From NCBI RefSeq assembly GCF_029264495.1, contig NZ_JARIBH010000076.1, positions 1-64,000 on the forward strand: a stretch of 64,000 nt of DNA. Reading direction: 5' to 3'. This document shows positions 19,090 through 28,285 of this stretch, one piece after another (the first letter of the stretch is position 1; each line of letters begins with the position of its first letter). The translations under genes and the position numbers were made by a program. The stretch is from Peptacetobacter sp. Its GTDB lineage: Bacteria; Bacillota; Clostridia; Peptostreptococcales; Peptostreptococcaceae. The notes under the pieces were generated by a model. It was not told where the DNA came from and did not search any database. It worked only from the letters and a program-made list of their open reading frames with translations.

Positions 19090-20466
19090 TTACATGTATA
19101 TTAATTTAAGTGCAAATAATATAGCTAGTATTATTATTACTACAGATATTTTCTTTCTATCTTCTTTTTTAGCTATTAAGTTATAAACTACATTTACTAA
19201 AACATAAGATAAAACACCTAAAGTTAATCCATCACCTATACTATATGTTAAAGGCATTCCTGCTATTGTTATGAATGCTGGTAAACCTTCTGTTATGTTG
19301 CTGAAATCTATTTCAACTATTGAAGATAACATTAAGTATCCAACATATATTAATGCAGGAGCTGTTGCACAACTTGGTATAGCTATGAATATTGGAGAGA
19401 AGAACATTGCTATAAAGAATAATATACCTACTGTTATAGCTGTCCATCCAGTTCTTCCGCCTTCCATAACACCAGTTGAACTTTCAACGAATGTAGTAAC
19501 TGTTGATACACCCATTAAAGAACCTGCTGTTGTAGCTATTGAGTCTGCTAATAAAGCTCTTCCTGCGTTAGGAACATTTCCATCTTCATCTAACATTCCT
19601 GCTTTTGAAGATACACCTACTAATGTACCAACTGTATCAAAGAAGTCAACAAATAAGAATGTACATACTATTCCTATAAATCCTCTTATATTTTTAGGAT
19701 CAAATATATATCCGAAATCTACTTTTCCTGCTATTGGTGCCATGCTTTCAAATTTGAATACTCCTGAAGGAAGGTATATTCCTAATTCCTGTGCATGAGC
19801 TGGATTTATCATAGCATATCCCCATGCTAAAAGTGAACTTACTACTATACCAATAAGTATAGCTCCTTTCATTCCTCTTTTATCAAGCACTGCTATTAAA
19901 ACTAAACCTATGCAAGCTATTATAGCTGTTGGAGTAAATTCTCCTAAAGCAACTAATGTTGCATCATTAGAAACTACTATTCCACTTCCTACTAATCCTA
20001 TTAAAGCTATGAATAAACCTATACCTCCTGTAACCGCTAATTTCATATTAACTGGTATAGAATTTACTACTGCTTCTCTAACTTTAAATAAAGTTAGTAT
20101 TATAAATATGATACCTTCTGCAAATACTGCTGTTAAAGCCACTTCCCAAGGAACTTTCTGTCCGATAACTACAGTAAAAGCGAAAAATGCATTTAATCCC
20201 ATTCCTGATGCTAAACCAAATGGTAAATCTGCTAAAAGCCCCATCATTAAACATCCAAATGCTGCTGATAAGCAAGTTGCTGTAACTAATGCCCCTGCTG
20301 GCATTCCTGTAGCTGATAATATATTAGGGTTAACAGCTATTATATACGCCATTGTTAAGAATGTAGTAATACCAGCTAATATCTCCTTTTTCATATCTAC
20401 AGGTCTGTTACTGAAAAGTGGAAATAATTTTTGTAAAGAACTATTTCCTTGTCCCGTTGTCTTCAT
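19090..20466 (-). CDS. NCS2-family purine (hypoxanthine/guanine/adenine) permease
   Basis: A 458-residue protein of the AzgA/PbuG branch with about 12-14 membrane helices. Family segments include MAYIIAVNP, GLASGMGLNAFFAF, FFDTVGTLVGVSSKAG and SSTGVMEGGRTG. It imports purine bases with protons. The ATG at 20466 follows AGGAGG; a GTG overlapping that site would add four residues. A purine riboswitch in the leader ties expression to cellular guanine or hypoxanthine, which supports those as substrates. Monocistronic, with its own terminator. Confidence 0.93.
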   Translation of the reverse strand: MKTTGQGNSSLQKLFPLFSNRPVDMKKEILAGITTFLTMAYIIAVNPNILSATGMPAGALVTATCLSAAFGCLMMGLLADLPFGLASGMGLNAFFAFTVVIGQKVPWEVALTAVFAEGIIFIILTLFKVREAVVNSIPVNMKLAVTGGIGLFIALIGLVGSGIVVSNDATLVALGEFTPTAIIACIGLVLIAVLDKRGMKGAILIGIVVSSLLAWGYAMINPAHAQELGIYLPSGVFKFESMAPIAGKVDFGYIFDPKNIRGFIGIVCTFLFVDFFDTVGTLVGVSSKAGMLDEDGNVPNAGRALLADSIATTAGSLMGVSTVTTFVESSTGVMEGGRTGWTAITVGILFFIAMFFSPIFIAIPSCATAPALIYVGYLMLSSIVEIDFSNITEGLPAFITIAGMPLTYSIGDGLTLGVLSYVLVNVVYNLIAKKEDRKKISVVIIILAILFALKLIYM

Positions 20467-20492
20467 TATAAACAACACCTCCTATTAAATTT

Positions 20493-20523
20493 TTAAAACG
20501 ATTCGCCTCTGCTTTTCGTTGTA
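20493..20523 (-). terminator. Possible attenuator hairpin of the purine riboswitch
   Basis: On the minus strand AACGA...TCGTT forms a short stem followed by TTTTAAAAATTT, between the riboswitch and the permease start. The stem is weak, so the expression platform is uncertain. Confidence 0.35.
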
Positions 20524-20546
20524 TAATCTGGAGTACTTAATTCAGT

Positions 20547-20612
20547 ATCATAGGCAGCCATATTACGGTGGCTGGTAGAGACTTTTGACCCATATTGTCA
20601 AAATTATATGAT
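20547..20612 (-). promoter_or_regulatory. Purine riboswitch (guanine-type)
   Basis: The minus strand holds the conserved core of this class: P1 ATCATA.../...TATGAT, loop AATATGG closing P2 (TTTGAC/GTCAAA), junction AAGTCTCTACC, and loop ACCGTAA closing P3. The base just before the terminal UAUG is C, which by the known rule selects guanine or hypoxanthine, not adenine. It lies about 80 bp upstream of the purine permease. Confidence 0.92.
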
Positions 20613-20883
20613 TACAATGATTAATATATCCAATTTCATCTATTCTTCATTATGTTATTTTATTTTATTTTTTTATTTTTGTCAATATTATTCGTCCCTT
20701 TTAAAAATGTTTTTATTGATTTTATTAATTAATATTCACATTACTTAAAAAATAGTTCTTGTAAAGGAATATTTTAAGAGTTTTTTCACATTCATTTTTT
20801 ACAATAATCTAAATTTTTATAATTATGTGTTTATTTATTTTGGAAAAACTTTGTTTAAAATTTATTTATTTTTGAAAAACAGT

Positions 20884-20913
20884 TTATCACTTTAAAAAAA
20901 TATGTGTTATAAT
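20884..20913 (+). promoter_or_regulatory. Candidate promoter of the aminopeptidase gene
   Basis: TTATCA and TATAAT are separated by 18 bases, about 40 bases upstream of the start codon. The -10 box is perfect but the -35 box is poor. The stretch 20613-20883 is AT-rich and shows nothing else. Confidence 0.45.
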
Positions 20914-20952
20914 TGTCATTAGGGAAACTTTTTCTTAAGGAGGATTTTTATA

Positions 20953-22740
20953 ATGAAAATATCAGAAAGAATAGCAGAACTTCGTGTTCTAATGAAAGAA
21001 AAAAATATTGATGCTTATGTTGTTCCTACAGCAGACTTCCATCAGAGTGAATATGTTGGAGAACATTTCAAAGCTAGAAAATTTATAACAGGATTCTCAG
21101 GTAGTGCTGGTACTGCTGTAATAACAGCTGATGAAGCTTATTTATGGACAGATGGTAGATACTTTATACAGGCAGCTCAGCAAATAGAAGGAACAGGTGT
21201 TGAACTAATGAAAATGGGTGAACCTGGAGTTCCTACAATAAATGAATACTTAGCTAATAAACTTCCTGAAAACGGTATTTTAGGATTTGATGGTAGAGTT
21301 ATAGCTATGGGTGAAGGTGAAGGATACGAAAATATAGTTAAATCTAAAAATGGTTCTATAGTTTATGAATATGATTTAATAGATCAAATATGGAAAGATA
21401 GACCTTCACTTTCTGAAAAACCAGTTTTTGAACTAGGTGTTGAATATGCTGGAGAAACTGTTGAATCTAAATTAACAAGAATAAGAGAAGAAATGAAAAA
21501 ATGTGGAGCTACTGTTCATATACTTACTACATTAGATGATATATGTTGGACTTTAAATATGCGTGGAGATGATATAGACTTCTTCCCACTTGTATTATCT
21601 TATGCTGTTATAACTATGGATAAAGTTATACTATATATAAATGAAATAAAATTATCTGAAGAAACTAAAGCTAATTTTGCTAAAGATGGTATAGAATTAA
21701 GACCTTATAACGATATATATGAAGATGTTAAATCTATAGATAAAAATGAAGTTTTATTAATAGACCCAACAAAATTAAATTACTCTTTATTCAATAATCT
21801 TCCTTCAGAAGCTAAAAAAGTAGCTGCTAGTAATCCAGAAATAATATTTAAAGCTATGAAAAATGAAACTGAAATAGAAAATATCAAAAAAGCTCAGATA
21901 AAAGATTCAGTTGCTCATGTTAGATTCATGAAATGGGTTAAAGAAAATGTAAATAAAGAAGTTATAACAGAAATGAGTGCATCTGATAAACTTGATGAAT
22001 TCAGAAAAGAAATGGGTAACTTCATAAGACCAAGTTTTGAACCAATAAGTTCTTATGGACCACATGCTGCTATGTGTCACTATACTTCTTCTCCAGAAAC
22101 TGATGTTCAGTTAAAAGAAGGAGATATATTCTTAACAGATACAGGTGCTGGATTCTGGGAAGGTTCAACTGATATAACTAGAACTTATGCTTTAGGTGAA
22201 ATACCTGCAAAAACAAAAGAATATTTCACTTTAGTTGCAATAAGTAACCTTCATTTAGGAGAAGCTAGATTCCTTCATGGAACAACAGGAATGGTTCTTG
22301 ATATATTAGCTAGAAAACCATTCTGGGATAGAGACCTTAACTTTAATCATGGTACTGGACATGGTGTTGGATACCTTCTTAACATACATGAAGGACCTGC
22401 TGGATTCAGATGGACTTTCAGACCTCATGAAACTCATACATTAGAAAAAGGTATGATAATAACTAATGAACCTGGTATATACTTTGAAGGTGAATTTGGT
22501 ATAAGATTAGAAAATGAATTATTATGCTGTGAAGGTACTAAAAATGAATACGGACAGTTTATGCATTTTGAAGCAATAACATTTGTTCCATTTGACCTTG
22601 ATGCTATAGATACTTCTATAATGACAGAACATGACAAAGAACTTCTTAATAATTATCATAAAGAAGTATTTGAAAAAGTTTCTCCATACCTTAATGATGA
22701 AGAAAAATCTTGGTTAGAAAAATATACTAGAGCTATATAA
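20953..22740 (+). CDS. Xaa-Pro aminopeptidase P (M24 family)
   Basis: A 595-residue cytoplasmic metallopeptidase that removes N-terminal residues preceding proline. It has the three-domain layout of the long aminopeptidase P branch. Two creatinase-like N-terminal domains precede the catalytic pita-bread domain. The five metal ligands are visible: Asp in FLTDTGAG, Asp in STDITRT, His in GHGVGYLLNIHEGP, Glu in TNEPGIY and Glu in RLENELL. AAGGAGG precedes the ATG. Peptide use fits an amino-acid-fermenting anaerobe. Confidence 0.95.
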   Translation: MKISERIAELRVLMKEKNIDAYVVPTADFHQSEYVGEHFKARKFITGFSGSAGTAVITADEAYLWTDGRYFIQAAQQIEGTGVELMKMGEPGVPTINEYLANKLPENGILGFDGRVIAMGEGEGYENIVKSKNGSIVYEYDLIDQIWKDRPSLSEKPVFELGVEYAGETVESKLTRIREEMKKCGATVHILTTLDDICWTLNMRGDDIDFFPLVLSYAVITMDKVILYINEIKLSEETKANFAKDGIELRPYNDIYEDVKSIDKNEVLLIDPTKLNYSLFNNLPSEAKKVAASNPEIIFKAMKNETEIENIKKAQIKDSVAHVRFMKWVKENVNKEVITEMSASDKLDEFRKEMGNFIRPSFEPISSYGPHAAMCHYTSSPETDVQLKEGDIFLTDTGAGFWEGSTDITRTYALGEIPAKTKEYFTLVAISNLHLGEARFLHGTTGMVLDILARKPFWDRDLNFNHGTGHGVGYLLNIHEGPAGFRWTFRPHETHTLEKGMIITNEPGIYFEGEFGIRLENELLCCEGTKNEYGQFMHFEAITFVPFDLDAIDTSIMTEHDKELLNNYHKEVFEKVSPYLNDEEKSWLEKYTRAI

Positions 22741-22778
22741 TAGATAAATTCATTAATAGATTTGATAAAAATAACTTT

Positions 22779-22815
22779 AAAAAGCTGAACATTTTTCTGT
22801 TCAGCTTTTTTTTAT
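22779..22815 (+). terminator. Terminator of the aminopeptidase gene
   Basis: The stem AAGCTGAAC / GTTCAGCTT with a short loop is followed by eight T residues. Confidence 0.9.
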
Positions 22816-23064
22816 ATACTTATATCATATTTTTACTTCATGTTAAATTCACTTTAAATTCATTTTATATTTTTGTTAGGCATACCCTAAACACCTTTAA
22901 ATCAAGCCATTTATTTTTAATTCGAAATTATCTTTATCCCTTATAATTACTATTTTATTTTTGATAATAATAATCAATAGAATTGTTGTATATATTGAAA
23001 TTAAAGCATTTTGTCACTTTTTAAGTTTTGCCCAATTCATATTCTATTCACTCTTTCTTCGTTT
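22816..23064. other. Intergenic AT-rich stretch without a gene
   Basis: No open frame with a ribosome site and no structured RNA is apparent between the aminopeptidase terminator and the promoter of the YhgE/Pip gene. Confidence 0.5.
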
Positions 23065-23093
23065 GACTTTTATAGTCAATAATCATAACATAT
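23065..23093 (+). promoter_or_regulatory. Promoter with overlapping inverted repeat, YhgE/Pip gene
   Basis: TTGACT and TAACAT are separated by exactly 17 bases. The -35 box is one arm of an inverted repeat, TTGACT-N5-AGTCAA (23065-23081), so a bound repressor would block RNA polymerase. It lies about 85 bp upstream of the GTG start. YhgE-type genes are often controlled by TetR-like proteins, but no regulator gene is adjacent. Confidence 0.5.
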
Positions 23094-23177
23094 ACTTATG
23101 TGTAATAATAACATTCATTTATATATTTTAAACTATAATGAATTAATAACAACTTAATACAAGGAGGATGATTACAG

Positions 23178-25937
23178 GTGTTTAAAGAAGAATGGAAATC
23201 AATCTTCAAAAACAAATTCCTAATAGTTGTACTTATAGCTATTGCTTTTATACCAGCTTTGTACAACATAATATTTTTAAGTTCGATGTGGGATCCATAT
23301 GGTGCAGTGGATAAACTTCCAGTTGCCATTGTAAACCACGACAAACCGGTAAAATATGAAGGAAGAACTTTAAAAGTTGGTGACGAACTTGTAGATAATC
23401 TTAAAGAAGATAAAAGTATGGATTTTCACTTTGTATCTCAAGAAGATGCTGATAAAGGCATAAACGATGGTGAATACTACATGGTTGTCTCAATACCTGA
23501 AAATTTCTCTAAAAATGCATCTACTCTTATATCTGATAATCCAAAAAAAGTAACTATAGATTATCAAACAACAGAAGGAAGAAACTTTATAGCTTCTAAA
23601 ATGTCTAAAACTGCTGTAACAGAGATGAAAGATCAGCTATCATCTCAAATAACAGATATGTACGTTACAGCTGCTCTTGAACAATTTGAAAAGGTTGGAG
23701 ATGGAATGACTACAGCTTCTGATGGAAGTCAGAAATTAAAAGATGGTTCTATCAAAATTATAGAAGGTAATAAAACTATAAATACTAACCTAAATAAATT
23801 AGCTAAAAGTTCACTTACTTTTGCCAATGGTGCGGAAACATTATCAGTTGGACTTGATCAATATGTAGCTGGTGCTCTTGAATTAAATAACGGTGCTCAT
23901 CAGCTTAACAATGGGATACAATCTTTAGCTGAAAAAGTGCCAGCTTTAGCCAATGGTGTAAAAGCTCTTTCTGAAGGAGCTACAAAATTAGGTAATGGTG
24001 TTATGCAGTTTGTATCTGGAATAACTCAAGTTGATAATGGTGCAAAACAGTTAAATTCTGGTTTGAATCAATTAGATGAAAAAACTACTGCTCTTCCTCA
24101 GCAAACTGAAGCTTTAAATCAAGGTGCTCAACAACTTGCATCAGGACTTCAAAATGCTGGTTCTTTAACAGAAAATAATAGAGTTGGTATGGTTAGTTAT
24201 GTAAATAGTGTGCAAACTTATCTTGGAGAAGTTAGTTCCGCTTTAGATAAATTACCTTCAAATAAACCTAATGGTTCATCTAATAATATAGCTGAAATTA
24301 AAACTTCTTTAGAATCAATTGGAAAAGATTTAGCTATTATAAAAAATGGCCTTTCTAATTCTTCTGGTTCTTCATCTTCAGGAGCATCTTCTGAAGATAT
24401 AAAATCTGCATATTATTCTGATACAGAGTCTCATGCAGAAGCTGCCATATCTGCTTTAGAAGGTAGTGGAGTTGAACTTACTGATTCTCAAAGATCTGCT
24501 GTTAGATCTGCTGTTAAAAATAGTGGTGGTGAAACAGTTTCTGAAGCAAGTAATATATCTTCTACTTCAGGTGGTGGAAGTGTTGATTCTTCAGTTGTAA
24601 GTGCACTTGAAGATGCTCAAAAAAACTTAAGTTCAGTTAGTAATGGTTTAACTGCTTTAAGTGGTGGTGCTACTGCTTTACCAGATTTATCAAAATTAAA
24701 AGAAGCTACTAAAAGTTTACAAGCTCGGAGTATTAAAGCCACTCCTGGAATAATTAATTCAGTAAACGGACTTTATGCTATAGGTTCTTCTGCTGCTCCT
24801 GGTTCTGCTGCTCTTGCATCTGGAACTAAACAGCTTTCAGATAATATGCCTATGCTTTCTCAGTCTATAAAAGCTTTAGCAGATGGAAGTAACAAATTAT
24901 CTGCTGGTACTTCTCAATTAGCCGCAAGTGCTCCTATTTTAAATGCGGGTGCACAGCAAGTTGCCGCTGGTGGAGAAAAACTTTCTGAAAATGTTCCTGT
25001 TTTAACTGCTGGTATTTCAAGACTTTCTAGTGGTTCTGCTGCTTTAGCGGGAGGTACTTCTCAGTTAGCTGCAAACGGACCTAAACTTACTGGTGGTGCT
25101 GGAAAACTTAAAGAAGGTGCTTTATTAATATCTTCTGGTAGTGGTAAATTAGCTGCTGGAAGTAATAAACTTTCTGATGCACTTAATCAAGTTAGAGATG
25201 GATTAACAACTCTTACAGATTCATTAAAATCAGGTGCAGAAAAAATAAAAGATACTAATACTAGTGATACTGCTGCAAATGCAATTGCTAGACCTGTAAA
25301 AACTAGTCATGTAGATAAAGATAAAGTTCCTAATAATGGTACTGCTATGGCTCCATATATGCTTTCAGTTGCATTATTCATAGCCCCTATAACTCTTAAT
25401 ATGCTTTACGATGCCTTTAATCCAAAGAAAAGACCATCTTCTGGTATAGCTTGGTGGGCAAGTAAAATGTCTGTTATGGGTCTTGTTGCTATAGTAGCAG
25501 CTTCAATAGTGTTCTTTGCTCTTACAGGATTACTTGGATTAAAACCTCTTTATCCTGCAAAAACATTAGCATTCTTAATGCTAATTTCATTGACATTTAT
25601 GTCATTTGTAACGCTATTCAATTTATTATTAGGAAAAATCGGAGCATTCTTAATGTTAATATTCATGATATTACAGCTAGGAGGTTCTGCTGGTACTTAT
25701 GCAATACAACTTTCTAATAAGTTCTTTATTGCAATAAGTCCTTATTTACCTATGACTTATACTGTAAGTGGTTTAAGACAATTAATCTCTATTAGAGGTG
25801 ATGTAACAACTCAAGTTGCAGTTTTAACAGGTGTATTAGTCGTTACAAACTTACTTATGATTTTATTCTTCCATATGAAGACTAAAACATATCCAGATAA
25901 AATATTTGATAAAAATATTATAGCTGACGAAAAATAA
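23178..25937 (+). CDS. YhgE/Pip-family membrane protein
   Basis: A 919-residue protein of the YhgE/Pip (phage infection protein) family, related to ABC-2 permeases and to EsaA of type VII secretion. One membrane helix lies at residues ~12-32, a large extracellular region follows, and about five helices lie after residue ~730. The central region is built of degenerate ~11-residue repeats of the type xLAxGxxQLxxG, expected to form a long coiled coil or helical stalk. A Ser/Gly-rich insert sits at residues ~390-500. The GTG start at 23178 follows AAGGAGG. Substrate unknown. Confidence 0.85.
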   Translation: MFKEEWKSIFKNKFLIVVLIAIAFIPALYNIIFLSSMWDPYGAVDKLPVAIVNHDKPVKYEGRTLKVGDELVDNLKEDKSMDFHFVSQEDADKGINDGEYYMVVSIPENFSKNASTLISDNPKKVTIDYQTTEGRNFIASKMSKTAVTEMKDQLSSQITDMYVTAALEQFEKVGDGMTTASDGSQKLKDGSIKIIEGNKTINTNLNKLAKSSLTFANGAETLSVGLDQYVAGALELNNGAHQLNNGIQSLAEKVPALANGVKALSEGATKLGNGVMQFVSGITQVDNGAKQLNSGLNQLDEKTTALPQQTEALNQGAQQLASGLQNAGSLTENNRVGMVSYVNSVQTYLGEVSSALDKLPSNKPNGSSNNIAEIKTSLESIGKDLAIIKNGLSNSSGSSSSGASSEDIKSAYYSDTESHAEAAISALEGSGVELTDSQRSAVRSAVKNSGGETVSEASNISSTSGGGSVDSSVVSALEDAQKNLSSVSNGLTALSGGATALPDLSKLKEATKSLQARSIKATPGIINSVNGLYAIGSSAAPGSAALASGTKQLSDNMPMLSQSIKALADGSNKLSAGTSQLAASAPILNAGAQQVAAGGEKLSENVPVLTAGISRLSSGSAALAGGTSQLAANGPKLTGGAGKLKEGALLISSGSGKLAAGSNKLSDALNQVRDGLTTLTDSLKSGAEKIKDTNTSDTAANAIARPVKTSHVDKDKVPNNGTAMAPYMLSVALFIAPITLNMLYDAFNPKKRPSSGIAWWASKMSVMGLVAIVAASIVFFALTGLLGLKPLYPAKTLAFLMLISLTFMSFVTLFNLLLGKIGAFLMLIFMILQLGGSAGTYAIQLSNKFFIAISPYLPMTYTVSGLRQLISIRGDVTTQVAVLTGVLVVTNLLMILFFHMKTKTYPDKIFDKNIIADEK

Positions 25938-25974
25938 AATAAAATTAAATATAATAAGATAGATGATTTAGAGA

Positions 25975-26007
25975 AAAAAAGAGGCTAAAAATTTTAGCCT
26001 CTTTTTT
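25975..26007. terminator. Bidirectional terminator
   Basis: The stem AGAGGCTAAAA / TTTTAGCCTCT is flanked by A and T runs. It lies between the YhgE/Pip gene and the convergent ABC transporter operon. Confidence 0.88.
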
Positions 26008-26144
26008 ATTTTATAATTTTTATAAATTTTAAACATTTTCTCTATTATCTCTGTTTATATAAGTTTTATACTATTTATTCTCTATTATATTTGTATTATT
26101 TTATAATTTTAAAGACTTTCCTATACCATACATTCTTTAAAATC

Positions 26145-26786
26145 CTATATACTTTCTTTTCTATTATATACAATATAAGAAATATTGTAAGATACTAAAA
26201 TTATAATAAATGATATTAGAATCATACTAAAGCTAAAAGATTTTATATATGTTCCAGTAAAATTTACTATATCTTCAATTGCAGTTGAAACACTTATAGG
26301 AATCATAAATCCTATTAAAGAAATTATTCTGCTTTTTATACCGTCAAAAGCCAAATTAGCCGGTATTATTATCGCCATCGAAAAAACAGTACTTAAAATT
26401 CCTACACTCGCCAATTCTAGCATATATCTAAATTCAAAAAAATTTATTGAAAATCTACTTTTTATAAGATGAACTAAAAAATAAAGAGATACTCCTACAA
26501 TAACACCTATAATTCCAAGTAAGTATCTTGATTTTACAAAATCTTTTTTATTTATAGGTATATATGAAATTAAAATATCAATGTCACTTAAATTTTCATA
26601 AGCCATTATCATATAAGTAAATATGTATCCCATTATATTTATTAACATAACAAAATATATAGATTCACTTTCTCCATCTGATAATAAGGCTGCGACTACT
26701 ATAAAACCTATAGCCCATATCATCATTTTCTTAATAGAATTTAAATTGTACAAACTCATTTTAGTTAATTTCAATATATTTTTCAT
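26145..26786 (-). CDS. ABC-2 type transporter permease
   Basis: A 213-residue membrane protein with about six helices and no soluble domain, matching the permease partner found in YtrA-regulated ABC transporters. AGGAGG precedes the ATG, 4 bp after the ATPase gene stop. Export or sensing of a cell-wall-active compound is typical of such loci, but the substrate cannot be read from sequence. Confidence 0.75.
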   Translation of the reverse strand: MKNILKLTKMSLYNLNSIKKMMIWAIGFIVVAALLSDGESESIYFVMLINIMGYIFTYMIMAYENLSDIDILISYIPINKKDFVKSRYLLGIIGVIVGVSLYFLVHLIKSRFSINFFEFRYMLELASVGILSTVFSMAIIIPANLAFDGIKSRIISLIGFMIPISVSTAIEDIVNFTGTYIKSFSFSMILISFIIILVSYNISYIVYNRKESI

Positions 26787-26790
26787 AAAT

Positions 26791-27642
26791 TTACCTCCTG
26801 ATATAGAATTTTAATAAGTCTTCTATTTTTGGTCTTGAATATGTAGCTTCCTCACCCATTAATTCAAATACTGATTCACAATCATTTGTTAAACCCTCAA
26901 AACCAAATTTATTTTCATCTATACTTATAAAATATTTTCTTGTTTCATTATCGAGAAGTTCTAGTCTTCCCTTTACGATCTTATGAGAATCTATGATATC
27001 ATCTCTGTATCCTTTTAAAAATATTTTCCCATCTTCTATAAACGCTATACTATCACATACATTTTCTAAATCTGAAGTAATATGAGTTGAATAAAATACT
27101 GTCATTTCATATTTTTCCATAATATTCTGAATTATTTCTATAAATTCATCTCTCACAACAGGATCTAAATTTGATGTAGGTTCATCCATTATTAAAATTT
27201 CGGGTTTATGAGATAATGCCATAGTTATATCAAATTTTCTCTGCTGTCCTTTAGAACAATCTTTATATACTTTGGACTCATCTAATTCAAATTTTTTTAT
27301 TAAGTTATTATAAAGTTCTTCGTCCCAATTTTTATAAAAAAGAGATATGCTATTTTTTATATCTTTCAATCTTGATTCCTTCATAAAACCAGACTTATCA
27401 CCAATATATCCTATTTTTTCTTTTATATTTAGTTCTTTTCCAGTATACTCTTTTCCAAGTATTTTTATATTACCACTATCTCTTCTTAAAAAATTCATTA
27501 TCAAATTTATTGTAGTACTCTTACCTGCTCCGTTTTTACCTACAAATCCAGTTATAATTCCTTTTTCTATTTCAAAATTATCTATATCTAATTTAAAATC
27601 ACCTAACTTTTTTATCAATCCATTTATTTCTATAGCATTCAT
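26791..27642 (-). CDS. ABC transporter ATP-binding protein
   Basis: A 283-residue ATPase: Walker A GKNGAGKST near residue 34, Walker B ILIMDEPTSNLDP, and switch His in STHIT. The signature segment reads CSKGQQRK, a variant of LSGGQ seen in the YtrB/YxlF-like group. The ATG at 27642 follows AGGAGG, which overlaps the end of the upstream regulator gene. The C-terminal ~70 residues form the regulatory extension of this group. It works with the permease encoded next. Confidence 0.87.
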   Translation of the reverse strand: MNAIEINGLIKKLGDFKLDIDNFEIEKGIITGFVGKNGAGKSTTINLIMNFLRRDSGNIKILGKEYTGKELNIKEKIGYIGDKSGFMKESRLKDIKNSISLFYKNWDEELYNNLIKKFELDESKVYKDCSKGQQRKFDITMALSHKPEILIMDEPTSNLDPVVRDEFIEIIQNIMEKYEMTVFYSTHITSDLENVCDSIAFIEDGKIFLKGYRDDIIDSHKIVKGRLELLDNETRKYFISIDENKFGFEGLTNDCESVFELMGEEATYSRPKIEDLLKFYIRR

Positions 27643-27646
27643 AAAT

Positions 27647-28021
27647 CTACACCTCCTCATAAATACTCTTAAATATTTCTAAACTTTCATCAAAAGAAAT
27701 TCCAATTGATTTCATTTGCCTTATCGTATCTTCTAATTTATTTTCTATATCATACATGGCAATTTCTTTCATTCTCTCTTTATTTTTATTAGATACAAAA
27801 GTTCCTTTTCCTTGTACTGTTTCTAAAAAGCCTTCTTTTTCTAATTCTTCATAAGCTCTTTTTGTTGTAATTATACTTACTTTTATCTCTTTTGCTAGAT
27901 TTCTTATAGAAGGTAACATTTCTCCAGGCTTTATATCTCCAGCTAGAATTTGAGATTTTATTTGGCTTTGTATCTGCTCATACAAAGATAATTTTGATTT
28001 ATCATCTATTATTATATTCAA
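27647..28021 (-). CDS. GntR-family repressor, YtrA subfamily
   Basis: A 124-residue YtrA-type regulator: the winged helix (LYEQIQSQIKSQILAG, then RNLAKEIKVS and TTKRAYEELEKEGF) is followed by a short ~40-residue dimerisation tail. I assign a TTG start at 28021 because AGGAGG lies 6 bases upstream. It is the first gene of a three-gene operon with an ABC ATPase and permease, which it probably represses along with itself. Two inverted repeats at its promoter are likely binding sites. Confidence 0.88.
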   Translation of the reverse strand: MNIIIDDKSKLSLYEQIQSQIKSQILAGDIKPGEMLPSIRNLAKEIKVSIITTKRAYEELEKEGFLETVQGKGTFVSNKNKERMKEIAMYDIENKLEDTIRQMKSIGISFDESLEIFKSIYEEV

Positions 28022-28046
28022 TATAATCCTCCTAACCGATAACAAT

Positions 28047-28078
28047 TGTATATATACTGTATATATTGTTTATATACA
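28047..28078. promoter_or_regulatory. Candidate YtrA-type operator 1
   Basis: An inverted repeat with 8-bp arms, TGTATATA-N16-TATATACA, lies over the expected transcription start of the GntR operon. Length and spacing suit a GntR dimer. Confidence 0.6.
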
Positions 28079-28079
28079 C

Positions 28080-28108
28080 ATAATAACACCTTTTAATTTT
28101 ACTGTCAA
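28080..28108 (-). promoter_or_regulatory. Promoter of the GntR-ABC operon
   Basis: On the minus strand a perfect TTGACA and TATTAT are separated by 17 bases. The start would fall near 28073, inside operator 1. Confidence 0.7.
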
Positions 28109-28132
28109 CTGTATATATTGTATATTTACAGT
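28108..28132. promoter_or_regulatory. Candidate YtrA-type operator 2
   Basis: ACTGTA and TACAGT flank a TATATTGTATATT centre, just upstream of and touching the -35 box. Its core resembles operator 1. Confidence 0.5.
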
Positions 28133-28225
28133 TTGTGTTGAATTTAATTTTTAAATAATAATTTTCATAAAATTCTTAAGTACTAAAATATATTTAAAAT
28201 TGCAATAATTTGAAATTTTATAAAT

Positions 28226-28266
28226 AAAAAAAGCTATTATACTAATTTTATAGTAATAATAGCTTT
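28226..28266 (-). terminator. Terminator of the ArsC-like gene
   Basis: The stem AAAGCTATTAT / ATAATAGCTTT encloses a second short stem and is followed by seven T residues on the minus strand. Confidence 0.8.
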
Positions 28267-28285
28267 ATATATTATTGGGGGTAAT

